This document shows, piece after piece, positions 1 to 7,317 of a stretch of DNA of 50,224 bases. The DNA is from Micromonospora sp. CB01531 (lineage in GTDB: Bacteria; Actinomycetota; Actinomycetes; Mycobacteriales; Micromonosporaceae). A program made the position numbers and the translations under genes. The DNA lies in the NCBI RefSeq assembly GCF_001905095.1, contig NZ_LWLS01000098.1:1-50224 (forward strand). The letters are read 5' to 3'. Position 1 is the stretch's first letter, and each line of letters starts with the position of its first letter. The notes beneath the pieces are model-generated. The model was not told where the DNA came from, ran no database searches, and was given only the letters and a program-made list of their open reading frames with translations.

Positions 1-11
1 TGCCGGATGGC

Positions 12-170
12 TCACTCCCAGAACTCATTAGGCTGCACCGTTGTGCACCTGGCCCGCGTAGCGCGTGCTGCCGTGGTTTCCAGCACCTCGCGGGTCGACC
101 AGGCGTGGATCCACCACCACAGGCCGCCCATACCGTAGTCGTGGAGAACGAAGTACCGCTGCTTGGACAT
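12..170 (-). pseudogene. Small conserved-type protein, probably truncated
   Basis: A 52-codon minus-strand reading frame opens with ATG at 170 and has a Trp-rich N-terminus (residues 1-22 include HDYGMGGLWWWI) that looks like a genuine coding start rather than a shadow. After about residue 33 the sequence becomes Ala/Arg/Thr-rich and stops at 12, which does not look like a natural continuation. I therefore read it as the 5' piece of a small actinobacterial gene whose 3' part has been lost or frameshifted. There is no convincing ribosome binding site. Function unknown. It lies among other broken genes. Confidence 0.4.
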
Positions 171-351
171 CACGTCAACATGCCTGGCCGCCGCTCGGAC
201 GCGTCGACTGGGCGATCAGTCGCTGCCCTTCCGGTCGCCGACCGGGGTGATGTTCCCCGTCCCGGCCTGCTCCCCGACAGTACGGCGTCGGCGGATGTCG
301 GGACGAGCACGCCACCACGGCGGCGAGCTGGCCGGTGGCCATCGCTCGCGG

Positions 352-753
352 GTGAGCAAGGATGTGGCCCATGAGCCATACGCCTATGTTTTCCACAACC
401 CGCCGCCGGCAACGCCGGCCGACGTGCGCTCGGCGCTTGGTCGCGGCGAGCTTTCCAGCGCCCTGGATGCGATGGTCGGTGCAGTGCTGCACGGCGACGG
501 GGACTGGAAGGAGCTGCAAAAACTCTATCTTGGGCTACTCAATCACGAGGATCGCAGGTGAATGCTCTCGCCGCCACGTGTCTGGGCCACCTGCGAGGGT
601 TTATGGCGAGTTGGATGAAGCTCGGGTAGCTTCCGCCCTTCGACGTGTTCGGTCGGCCCCTTATGTCGGCGGTGCCGCCAGCACTGCGGGGCGCTGGATG
701 ACATTGGGCTCTTCCTCCATCCTCGGTATGCGCGGTGGCGGGGGCGCCTATAG
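352..753 (+). pseudogene. Decayed HEAT-like repeat protein gene with several frameshifts
   Basis: One protein can be followed across three reading frames. A GTG at 352 opens a 69-codon stretch ending around HGDGDWKELQKLYLGLLNHE. Just before its stop (561), another frame from 558 gives ALAATCLGHL. A third frame from about 599 gives VYGELDEARVASALRRV. From 691 a further shift gives ALDDIGLFLHPRYARWRGRL and a stop at 751-753. This order (helix pairs, 'ATCLGHLARIHGELDE', 'DALDDIGLFL') resembles HEAT-like hypothetical proteins of actinomycetes that I recall. At least three indels are required, so no functional product is expected. Sequencing error is less likely given the decay around it. Confidence 0.5.
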
Positions 754-923
754 AGAGCCTTCCTCCTTGGACATGGATCTGAATTCATCCACCAGGTTCG
801 CGTCTACGGCTATGTGACATCCTCTTCTGCCGCAAGCGGTGTATACCGGTTTCCCGCCGGCGCTTCGTCAGCGCAGCCCGGGTTGGGGCCGGCCCGCCCG
901 ATCGGTGACGTCCCAGCCAGGGA

Positions 924-1415
924 TCAGGTAATGGCAAGGAGTACCGCTTGGCCATGTGCGGCGGCCATACGGTAGAACCGGCACAGGTCGGTGAAGGCTG
1001 GCGCGAAAACGCTGTCGAAGTCGCCAGCGCTGCGATCCCACAAGTTCGGGTAGATGTCGTCGGCCATCATCGCGTTGACGTCGAACCGAGCGCGCAACGT
1101 GTCGACGTCCAGCGTGTCGAGCGCGGTGGAGATCATGCGGACCGTTTCGGCGTCGAGAAGGCGTGTCGGTCCGTAGCCGCCGTCCTCGCCGATCTCCTCG
1201 CCGCCGAGGATCGCCGCACCGGCCCCGTCACCGATCTCCCACGCGGCACCGGTGAGCAGGTAGTGCAGGCCGTGCCAGGACTTGTTCAGATCCAGTTCAG
1301 GGTCGGGCATCTCGGCGTCCTCGTCGTCGAGGTCGCCGTAGAGCAGCGTGTCAACCGTCGTCGGATCGTCCAGCACCGCCCGCAGTTCATCGGCCGACAG
1401 GCGACGTCCGATCAA
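924..1415 (-). CDS. DUF1877 (YfbM-like) family protein, start lost to IS
   Basis: The 163-residue product matches the DUF1877/YfbM family: an N-terminal RLSADELRAVLDDP helix, the characteristic KSWHGLHYLLTG segment near residues 45-56, an AILGGEEIGEDGGYGPTRLL stretch, and a C-terminal DLCRFYRMAAAHGQAVLLAI helix. The family is small, cytoplasmic and of unknown function. The only start is TTG at 1415, with no ribosome binding site; family members normally have a few more residues and an ATG. The left terminal repeat of an insertion sequence begins at 1418, so the natural 5' end and promoter were probably replaced by the IS. Expression is doubtful. Confidence 0.75.
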   Translation of the reverse strand: MIGRRLSADELRAVLDDPTTVDTLLYGDLDDEDAEMPDPELDLNKSWHGLHYLLTGAAWEIGDGAGAAILGGEEIGEDGGYGPTRLLDAETVRMISTALDTLDVDTLRARFDVNAMMADDIYPNLWDRSAGDFDSVFAPAFTDLCRFYRMAAAHGQAVLLAIT

Positions 1416-1417
1416 CT

Positions 1418-1444
1418 TGTGGGGCTCGCAAAGCCGGTTTGGCT
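1418..1444 (+). repeat. IS terminal inverted repeat, left
   Basis: Starts TGTGGGGCTCG and ends CGGTTTGGCT. It pairs with the reverse complement of 2563-2589 at 22 of 27 positions. The transposase stop codon overlaps its inner edge. Confidence 0.75.
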
Positions 1445-2517
1445 ACGCTGCCTGCGAATACTCGTTGATCAGCCCGCCGAGGATCGGGCGCCGTCGGATC
1501 CTGGCGGCAGTCAAGTCAGTGACTCCCGACGGCGGGTTGGGCGACTGCTGGCCGAGTGATCGATGTGGGCGGTGGCTGTTGTAGTGGGTCGTGTACCCGG
1601 CGAGGACGGCCGCGAGGTGGCGCTCGCCGACGATGAGGATCCGGTCAGTGCACTCCCGGCGTACGGTGCCCACCCATCGTTCGGCGAAGGCGTTCGCCCG
1701 GGGTGCCTGCGGTGGGGGTTTGATCACGTCGATGCCTTCGGCGGTGAAACCGCGTCGAAGATGTTCGTGAACTTCTTGTCGCGGTCGCCAGCAGGAACCG
1801 CAGCCCAGCCGCGCGCTGGTCGAGGTCCATCAGTAGATTCCGTGCTTGCTGGGCCACCCAGGCGCCGGTTGGATGGGCGGTCACCCCAACCACGTGGACT
1901 TGGCGGGTGGCGATCTCGACGAAGAACAGCACGTAGATCCGCTTGAGGAACACTGTGTCGACGGTGAAGAAGTCACAGGCCAGGATCGTGTGGGCCTGGG
2001 CGGTCAGGAACTGTTTCCAGGTCGGTCCGGACCGTCGGGGTGCCGGGTCGACTCCGGCGTTGTGCAGGATCTTCCACACCGTGCCGGCCGCGACCGGGTA
2101 GCCCAGGCCGGCCAGCTCACCCTGAAATCGGCGGTGCCCCCAGGTCGGGTTCTCCGCCGCGAGGCGCAGCACCAGCTCGCGGACCTGCGCGTTGACCGGT
2201 GGCCGGCCCGGCCGGGCATGCGGGTACGTCCATCGTCGGGCAATCAGTCCACGGTGCCACCGCAACAGCGTGGCCGGGGTCACGAAGAACACCGACCACT
2301 GCGGGCGGGGCAACAGCCGCGATAGCACCGCCAGCACGACCCGGTCGGCCGGTCGCAGGTCGGGGCGGTGCACCTGCCGGCGTAGCACCGCCACCTGATG
2401 GCGGAGCACCAGGATCTCCACATCCTTGGCCCCACCGCCGCAGGCGATCTGGGTCAGCATCTGCAGGACCTGGCGAAGCAGCAGGTACAGCAACGACGTG
2501 CTCATGGCCACGAGCAT
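1443..2517 (-). pseudogene. Integrase-core (DDE) transposase, two frameshifts
   Basis: The N-terminal frame (2517 to about 1790) carries a KDVEILVLRHQVAVLRRQV helix, an HTH-like segment containing NPTWGHRRFQGEL, and the first catalytic Asp in LACDFF. A 1-nt deletion near 1788-1792 moves into a frame reading DRDKKFTNIFDAV, with the second Asp. Another 1-nt deletion near 1747 moves into the frame from 1727 that reads PPQAPRANAFAERWVGT, with the catalytic Glu, and the HRPHRSLGQQSP tail to the stop at 1443. Restoring both bases would give one continuous protein of about 358 residues. The two losses are consistent with the three frames' phases. The element should be unable to transpose unless helped in trans. 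Confidence 0.8.
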
Positions 2518-2562
2518 GACGGCTGCGCAGGACTCGAGCTCGCACAGAACTGTACTTCAGAC

Positions 2563-2589
2563 AGCCGAACCGAGTATTCGAGCCCCACA
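2563..2589 (-). repeat. IS terminal inverted repeat, right
   Basis: Reverse complement begins TGTGGGGCTCG and matches the left end at 22 of 27 positions. It lies upstream of the transposase start. Confidence 0.75.
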
Positions 2590-2683
2590 GGGTATCCACA
2601 TCGTCCGACACCGTGATCGCGATCCTGGTCAGCCGGTCCCCAGGCCACGACGGTGGTTGGTTCGCCTCGCGGTAGTCGACCAT
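2590..2683 (-). pseudogene. 5' fragment of an unknown gene cut by the IS
   Basis: ATG at 2683 is preceded by GGAG at suitable spacing and opens a frame of 31 codons (start MVDYREANQPPSWPGD, then TRIAITVSDDVDT) that runs straight into the right IS end at 2589. The composition looks like real coding sequence and the frame lies 63 nt downstream of the ATPase stop on the same strand, so it may once have been the next gene. The rest of this gene is not on the other side of the IS, where DUF1877 coding begins instead. Confidence 0.5.
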
Positions 2684-2746
2684 ACTGATGGCTCCGATCA
2701 GCCGGCTCGGACCCGGATCAACCTCCTTCGGCGGAGTTCCGGCAGC

Positions 2747-5134
2747 CTACGGGCTGCGGGTCACCTCGACGTCGAACACCACGCTTGGGCGTACCGGACG
2801 ATCATGGCTGCTCCAGAACTTGTGCAGCAGGTCGAAGTCGTAGCTCTCCTGCATCCGCAGGGTCGCCGCCTGCCCGGCCAGCTCGGTCAGCTCCATCGTC
2901 GTGAGCACCTCGTGCATGACGCCCATGAGCTCGTACTCCTCCTCCGGCAGCACCGACCACGCCGACGCGATGAAGCCGGTCCGCAGGCCGTGCGTGCCGC
3001 GCCGCGCCGCCAGCCGGAACATCGACAGCGACACCGCCGGGCGGCGCCCGGCCAGCGCCTGCTCGGTGGGGGAGCCGTGGACCAGGTGGATTTCCTTGAG
3101 GAAGCGCCGGCGCAGCTGCCCGGTCAGCTCCGCCTCCAGCCGGTCGGTCAGCGCCCGCACCAGTTGTCCGCGGTCCGGCTCGCCGAGGGTGCCGTCCGGG
3201 GTGCCGAGCGCAGGGCGGCGGGACAGCCGGCCCTGCTCCAGCAGCTCGGTCGCGACCGCCCGGTCGAGGTGGTCCTGGTTCAGCGGTACGGCCTCGCGGT
3301 CGGCGAGGAAGATCGCTCGCAGTGCCGCGTTGGAGATGTCGCCGCCGGAGAGCACGTGCCGCTCGGCCAGTCGTTTGAGGTCCAGCCCGTCCTCCTGTGG
3401 CACGCCCGGCACGAGCATCAGCTGCCAGATCCGTAGCCGCTCGGACGGCGACGGCATGGGGAACTCCACCCGGAACGAGAACCGCCGGCTGAACGCGTCA
3501 TCGATGGCGTGCCGCAGGTTCGTCGACAGGATAACCGTGCCGTCGTGCCGCTCGATGCGTTGCAGCAGATAGCCGACCAGAACGTTGGCGAAGTGCTCGC
3601 CGGCGTTCTGGGACTGTTCGGTACGCGACGAGAAGAGCGCGTCGGCCTCGTCGCACAGCAGGACGCCGGACTGCTCCTGGGCATGGCTCAGCACCTCGTC
3701 GATGTGCTTCTCGCTGTCGCCGATGTACTTGCTGAGCAGCTGCGAGATGTCCACCGTGTGCAGCGGGCGGCGCAGGGCGTGGGCCACCGCCTCGGCCGCG
3801 GCCGTCTTGCCGGTGCCGGAGCGCCCGGCGAACAGCACCAGCGGGCCGCGATCGACCGGGAAGCGCCGGCTCAGCCCCTGCTGCTCGGCCAGCCCGTCCC
3901 GGCGCCGCACGTAGTGCACGATGCGATCGAGCGCGTCGCGGGTGGTGTGCGGCAGCGCCAGGTCGTCGAATGTGCGGCGGGGGGTGATCCGCAGGCTGCG
4001 CGGCACCTCGACCGGGCGGAGCCGTTCGGCCGCCGCCTCCAGCCGATCCGCGAGACCCGGCAACGACCCCGCCGCGGCGAACACCGCACGGATCGCCGGC
4101 ACGTCCAGGCGGTGCCGCGAGGCCAGGCCCGCGGCTGCCTCCGCGGACAGCGCCAGCTCCCGGGCCGCGGCCTCGTCCTGCCACGCGCGACGCCGCTCGG
4201 CGAAGCCCGGCACGCGCGCCTCCACATGCGGCAGTCGGTGCGCGAGCGGGCCGCGCGTGCAGAGCCACGCCCGGCCGCCGATGTCGCGGACCAGCGCGTC
4301 CAGCTCGTCCGCTACCGGTTCGAGCCGCTCGTCCGGCCAGGCGCGCAGGTCCAGCACAGGATGCGCGCCGGTGGCCAGGCCGACCCGCCAGGCCGCCACG
4401 CATGCGGCTGGTCCGCGGTCGTCGGGCGCGATCGTCGCGGACACCACCGGGGTGCCGGCCGGCAGCAGCGACAGCGTCAGGCTCAGCGGATCGCCGGGCC
4501 CGTGCACCACCTGCACCGCCACGACGGCACCGGCCGGGCCAGTGGTGACCGGGTAGCGCTGGGCCAGTGCACCTGGGATCGCCGGATGAGGTTCGCCGAG
4601 CAGCGCCGCCGCCACCTCCTCGGCGAGTTCGAGCGGGCGGCGCAGTGGCGGGAACGAGCCGGGCAGCCGACGCACCATGCCGGAGCGCAGCAGCGCGCCG
4701 GCGGCGCCCAGGCACGGCACCAGCTCGCGTCGCCGCCGGCTGGTGGTGGCCAGGAGGGTGAACAGCAGTCGCTCGGTCGGGCGGCCCTCGCCGACGTCGT
4801 CCTGCAGAACCGCGTACAGCGCCTGGTAGCGGGGCTCCACGTGGCCGGCGGCCAGCACCAGGAGGACGTCGCAGTCGAGGTCGGTCAGCCCGGCCGTGGT
4901 GCGCAACCGGTCGAAGACGAGGTGGCCGCGCGGCATCAGGCAGCCGGCACCGTCCGCACCGTCCCGAAGCTCCAGCAGTTCGGGCGTGGCCGGGCGCGCC
5001 AGATTGCGGACGCCGTCCCAGCCGGGGCGACCGTCGCCGCCCAGCAGCGCGGCCCGCCGCTCCTCCTCGTCGCAGGCCGCCAGCACCCGGGCGTCCAGCC
5101 CGGACAGTGCCTTGGCGAGATGCGTGTCGAGCAT
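2747..5134 (-). CDS. AAA+ ATPase of the injection system with C-terminal cap-like domain
   Basis: ATG at 5134, preceded by GGAGG, gives 795 residues; longer starts lack a binding site. The first ~430 residues have no clear signature. The AAA+ core has Walker A GRSGTGKT at 437-444, Walker B LLCDEAD at 492-498, sensor-1 STN at 537-539, an arginine pair FSRRF around 550, and a sensor-2 region GGDISNAALR near 597-606. Such ATPases are a hallmark of eCIS loci (Pvc15/Afp15-like), where they are thought to help assembly or cargo loading. From about 652 to the end the sequence resembles the DUF4255/Pvc16 tail-cap family: VSLSMFRLAARR, ELMGVMHEVLTTMELTEL, LLHKFW and VRPSVVFDVEVT. If right, this is an ATPase-cap fusion. 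It is transcribed away from the main operon. Confidence 0.85.
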   Translation of the reverse strand: MLDTHLAKALSGLDARVLAACDEEERRAALLGGDGRPGWDGVRNLARPATPELLELRDGADGAGCLMPRGHLVFDRLRTTAGLTDLDCDVLLVLAAGHVEPRYQALYAVLQDDVGEGRPTERLLFTLLATTSRRRRELVPCLGAAGALLRSGMVRRLPGSFPPLRRPLELAEEVAAALLGEPHPAIPGALAQRYPVTTGPAGAVVAVQVVHGPGDPLSLTLSLLPAGTPVVSATIAPDDRGPAACVAAWRVGLATGAHPVLDLRAWPDERLEPVADELDALVRDIGGRAWLCTRGPLAHRLPHVEARVPGFAERRRAWQDEAAARELALSAEAAAGLASRHRLDVPAIRAVFAAAGSLPGLADRLEAAAERLRPVEVPRSLRITPRRTFDDLALPHTTRDALDRIVHYVRRRDGLAEQQGLSRRFPVDRGPLVLFAGRSGTGKTAAAEAVAHALRRPLHTVDISQLLSKYIGDSEKHIDEVLSHAQEQSGVLLCDEADALFSSRTEQSQNAGEHFANVLVGYLLQRIERHDGTVILSTNLRHAIDDAFSRRFSFRVEFPMPSPSERLRIWQLMLVPGVPQEDGLDLKRLAERHVLSGGDISNAALRAIFLADREAVPLNQDHLDRAVATELLEQGRLSRRPALGTPDGTLGEPDRGQLVRALTDRLEAELTGQLRRRFLKEIHLVHGSPTEQALAGRRPAVSLSMFRLAARRGTHGLRTGFIASAWSVLPEEEYELMGVMHEVLTTMELTELAGQAATLRMQESYDFDLLHKFWSSHDRPVRPSVVFDVEVTRSP

Positions 5135-5298
5135 CGTCGGCCTCCACGCTTCAGTGATGCATACGCACCCCCGCAGTCTTGTCGTATTACGGATCGCGCC
5201 ACACATTATCTGTCAGGAAGTAGACAGCCCCCTGTGGTCGGACCCGTGGAACAGTGACCACAGATCCGATCACGCCGCAGTTTCGGTAGGAGGTGCGA
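5135..5298. promoter_or_regulatory. Divergent control region between ATPase and main operon
   Basis: This 164-bp gap is the only intergenic space upstream of the 41-kb operon and also serves the ATPase. It is less GC-rich than its surroundings. A GATAAT hexamer on the minus strand (plus-strand 5205-5210) could be a -10 for the ATPase, but I see no well-spaced -35. The plus-strand side contains the inverted repeat at 5232-5263. Just before the GTG at 5299 lies AGGAGG (5288-5293), an ideal ribosome binding site with 5 nt spacing, which is why I use 5299 and not the GTG at 5293. Confidence 0.5.
5232..5263. repeat. Perfect 8+8 inverted repeat, candidate operator
   Basis: CTGTGGTC at 5232-5239 is matched by GACCACAG at 5256-5263, separated by 16 bp (centre-to-centre 24 bp). 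The arrangement fits a dimeric regulator binding two turns apart. It lies 36-67 bp upstream of the first operon gene. No regulator gene is next to it. Confidence 0.45.
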
Positions 5299-7308
5299 GT
5301 GGGATCAAATCACGTCCTCGCTGCCCTTCTTCATCGCTCCCGTGCCGCCCTCCGCCTGGACGGTAACGGTGTACTCGCTGGTCACGGCGTTGCGGATCAG
5401 GCATATAGGCCACCGCATCTGCCATACGCGTCCGTTATCGGGCCATTGGCACTGGAAACTGAACCCGAACGGGGCACGCCCGCCCAAATTGTGCGCGTCC
5501 GCACTCCGGGGTATCTCGCCGGAGCTTCCCGGGATTCAACCCATCTGGTGCCCGGACCCGGTTTCCTCGGATTGTTGTTCGACGGTTCGGCACGAGTATC
5601 GACACCAGTAGACCCGGGTCCGTTGACCGGCGCGGCGATGACCGGCGACGGCAACGGACGGCGACTCGCCGCGATCATCCAGGCTGCGCTGCGCGCTGCC
5701 GTCGACAATGAACTGTTCACCGAGGCCGGTGTTGCGGTGACCGATCCGGTGCGCCGGGCCGAGCTGGGCGCGGTCACCGTACGGTGGGATCCGGCCCTGC
5801 TGCGGCTGGTCGTCTCGTCCGGTCGCCGCGGCCCGATCACCGGAGAGCTGGAGACCGGTGTCGTCAGCCAGGTGGCGGCCGTGCCGCTGCCCGCCGACGA
5901 CCTCGGTCCCGCGCTGGGTCTCGGTACCGACGCAGGTCCGCGACCCGGCGTGATCACGCGCAGCCGGGACTCCGCACCCACCGCGGTCGCCGTCGACGTG
6001 CGGCTCGACCTGTGGGCCGGCACTCAGGCCGAGCTGGCGACGCTGCTGGACGCGTGGTTCGCGGTGACGCCGACCCGCGCCGAGCTCATCCTTTCACCGA
6101 CCCCGCTGGCCGCCGACGTGGCCCCCGGCGACACCGCCGTCCGGCTGCTCTTCGGCGCGTTGCCGCAGTCCCGGGCCACCCTGCTCGCCGCGACGGCCGC
6201 GGACGGCCTCGCCGACCGGGTGACCGGACGCTCGCCGGCGCTCGCCGGCGGCGCAAGCGTCACCCCGGACGGCGCCCGGCTTGCCGGAGCCGCCGCCGCG
6301 ACCTACCCGGTGGTGCCCGTGCCGGCAATCGCCGAGGCGTGGCACCCGCGCCCGCCCGGCGCGCTGGGCTGGGCCGTCGGCCTGCGCCTGCGGGTCGTCG
6401 CCGGGTCCGCCAACGGCGACTCCGGTCAGGTGTTCCGCCTCGGCTACGGCCCGGCCACCGCGCTGCGACTGCGGCTGGTCCGTGCCGGCGCGGAGTACCG
6501 CTTCGAGGGCAGCGCTGAGCGCGCCGACGGTGCGTCCTTCGGGACCGGCGCCACCGCCGTCGACGCGGCCACGCTCGAAGCGGCCGTACCGGTCGACGTC
6601 CATGTCCTGGTCGACGGCGCGGCCGGGACCGTACGGGTGGTCGCCGGCGGCGGCCGCCCGCTCGCGCCTGCGGCACCCTCCGCCCCCGGCCCGACCGCCT
6701 CCGGCGTGGACGAGGAGGTCACGCTCGTGCTCGGCGACCCGGACGGGTCGAACCTTACCCTCGAGGTCGCCGAGGTCCAGGTGTACGGGCGCCCGCTCGG
6801 CCCCGCCGACTCCCGGCTGCGTCGCCCCGGCCCCGCCGCCGCGGTCTGGAGCCCCGGGGACCCGCTGGTGCTGAGCCGCTCCGCAGACGGCTTCGCGAGC
6901 GCGGGCGGCGGCTTCCACGGTTACGTGCTCGCCGTCGAGGGCGACGAGGTGCGGCTCGACCGCCCGGTCAGCGAGGCGTTCGGGCGCGGCGCGACGCTGG
7001 CCCACCAGGGCCGGCTGTTCATGTCCCAGCGTCAGCTGCGACGCAACGACGACCTGATGAACCGCATATATCGGGTGGCGCTGGAATACCGCGTCTCGAC
7101 CTTCCTCGACGACACCCGCGCGGCGGTCACCGCGCCGCTCGTCGAGCGTCCCGAGGTCGAGGTGCGCGAGCTGGTCCGGCTTCTCGCCGAGCAGTCCGGC
7201 TCGCCCGTCCCGTCCCAGCTGCCCGCCCGACCCGCGCCGGCGACCGTCGGTGTCGGCGCGGTCATCACCGGTTCCACCACGAACTCGCCCACCATTTCTG
7301 AGCTCTAG
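5299..7308 (+). CDS. First operon protein, LamG-like domain, function unknown
   Basis: GTG at 5299 with AGGAGG upstream; 669 residues. I do not recognise the N-terminal ~340 residues, which are Ala/Val/Gly-rich mixed alpha/beta (for example DVRLDLWAGTQAELATLLDA). Residues about 345-500 look like a LamG/concanavalin-type jelly roll: alternating short strands, VDVHVLVDGAAGTVRVVAGG, and a closing LEVAEVQVYGRPLGPADS. The C-terminal ~150 residues form another beta-rich unit followed by a helical segment (RRNDDLMNRIYRVALEYRVS). It sits immediately before the sheath gene (9-nt gap) and is probably a structural component, perhaps attached to the sheath or tail end. No signal peptide or membrane segment is seen. 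Confidence 0.7.
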   Translation: MGSNHVLAALLHRSRAALRLDGNGVLAGHGVADQAYRPPHLPYASVIGPLALETEPERGTPAQIVRVRTPGYLAGASRDSTHLVPGPGFLGLLFDGSARVSTPVDPGPLTGAAMTGDGNGRRLAAIIQAALRAAVDNELFTEAGVAVTDPVRRAELGAVTVRWDPALLRLVVSSGRRGPITGELETGVVSQVAAVPLPADDLGPALGLGTDAGPRPGVITRSRDSAPTAVAVDVRLDLWAGTQAELATLLDAWFAVTPTRAELILSPTPLAADVAPGDTAVRLLFGALPQSRATLLAATAADGLADRVTGRSPALAGGASVTPDGARLAGAAAATYPVVPVPAIAEAWHPRPPGALGWAVGLRLRVVAGSANGDSGQVFRLGYGPATALRLRLVRAGAEYRFEGSAERADGASFGTGATAVDAATLEAAVPVDVHVLVDGAAGTVRVVAGGGRPLAPAAPSAPGPTASGVDEEVTLVLGDPDGSNLTLEVAEVQVYGRPLGPADSRLRRPGPAAAVWSPGDPLVLSRSADGFASAGGGFHGYVLAVEGDEVRLDRPVSEAFGRGATLAHQGRLFMSQRQLRRNDDLMNRIYRVALEYRVSTFLDDTRAAVTAPLVERPEVEVRELVRLLAEQSGSPVPSQLPARPAPATVGVGAVITGSTTNSPTISEL

Positions 7309-7317
7309 GAGCACGCG

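Larger units (their letters stand above)
1418..2589 (-). mobile_element. Insertion sequence with 27-bp imperfect terminal repeats
   Basis: The ends are defined by imperfect inverted repeats at 1418-1444 and 2563-2589. Both read TGTGGGGCTCG, then six variable bases, then CGGTT, one variable base, GGCT, giving 22 of 27 matches. The element is 1172 bp and holds one minus-strand transposase frame with a DDE integrase core, so it belongs to the IS3/IS481-like rve superfamily. The TG...CA termini fit that group. Flanks at 1413-1417 and 2590-2594 do not match, so no target duplication is visible. Confidence 0.8.

Noticed and set aside
5293..7308. Earlier GTG start (5293) for the first operon gene
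   Set aside because: That codon overlaps the AGGAGG ribosome binding site, which is ideally spaced for the GTG at 5299.
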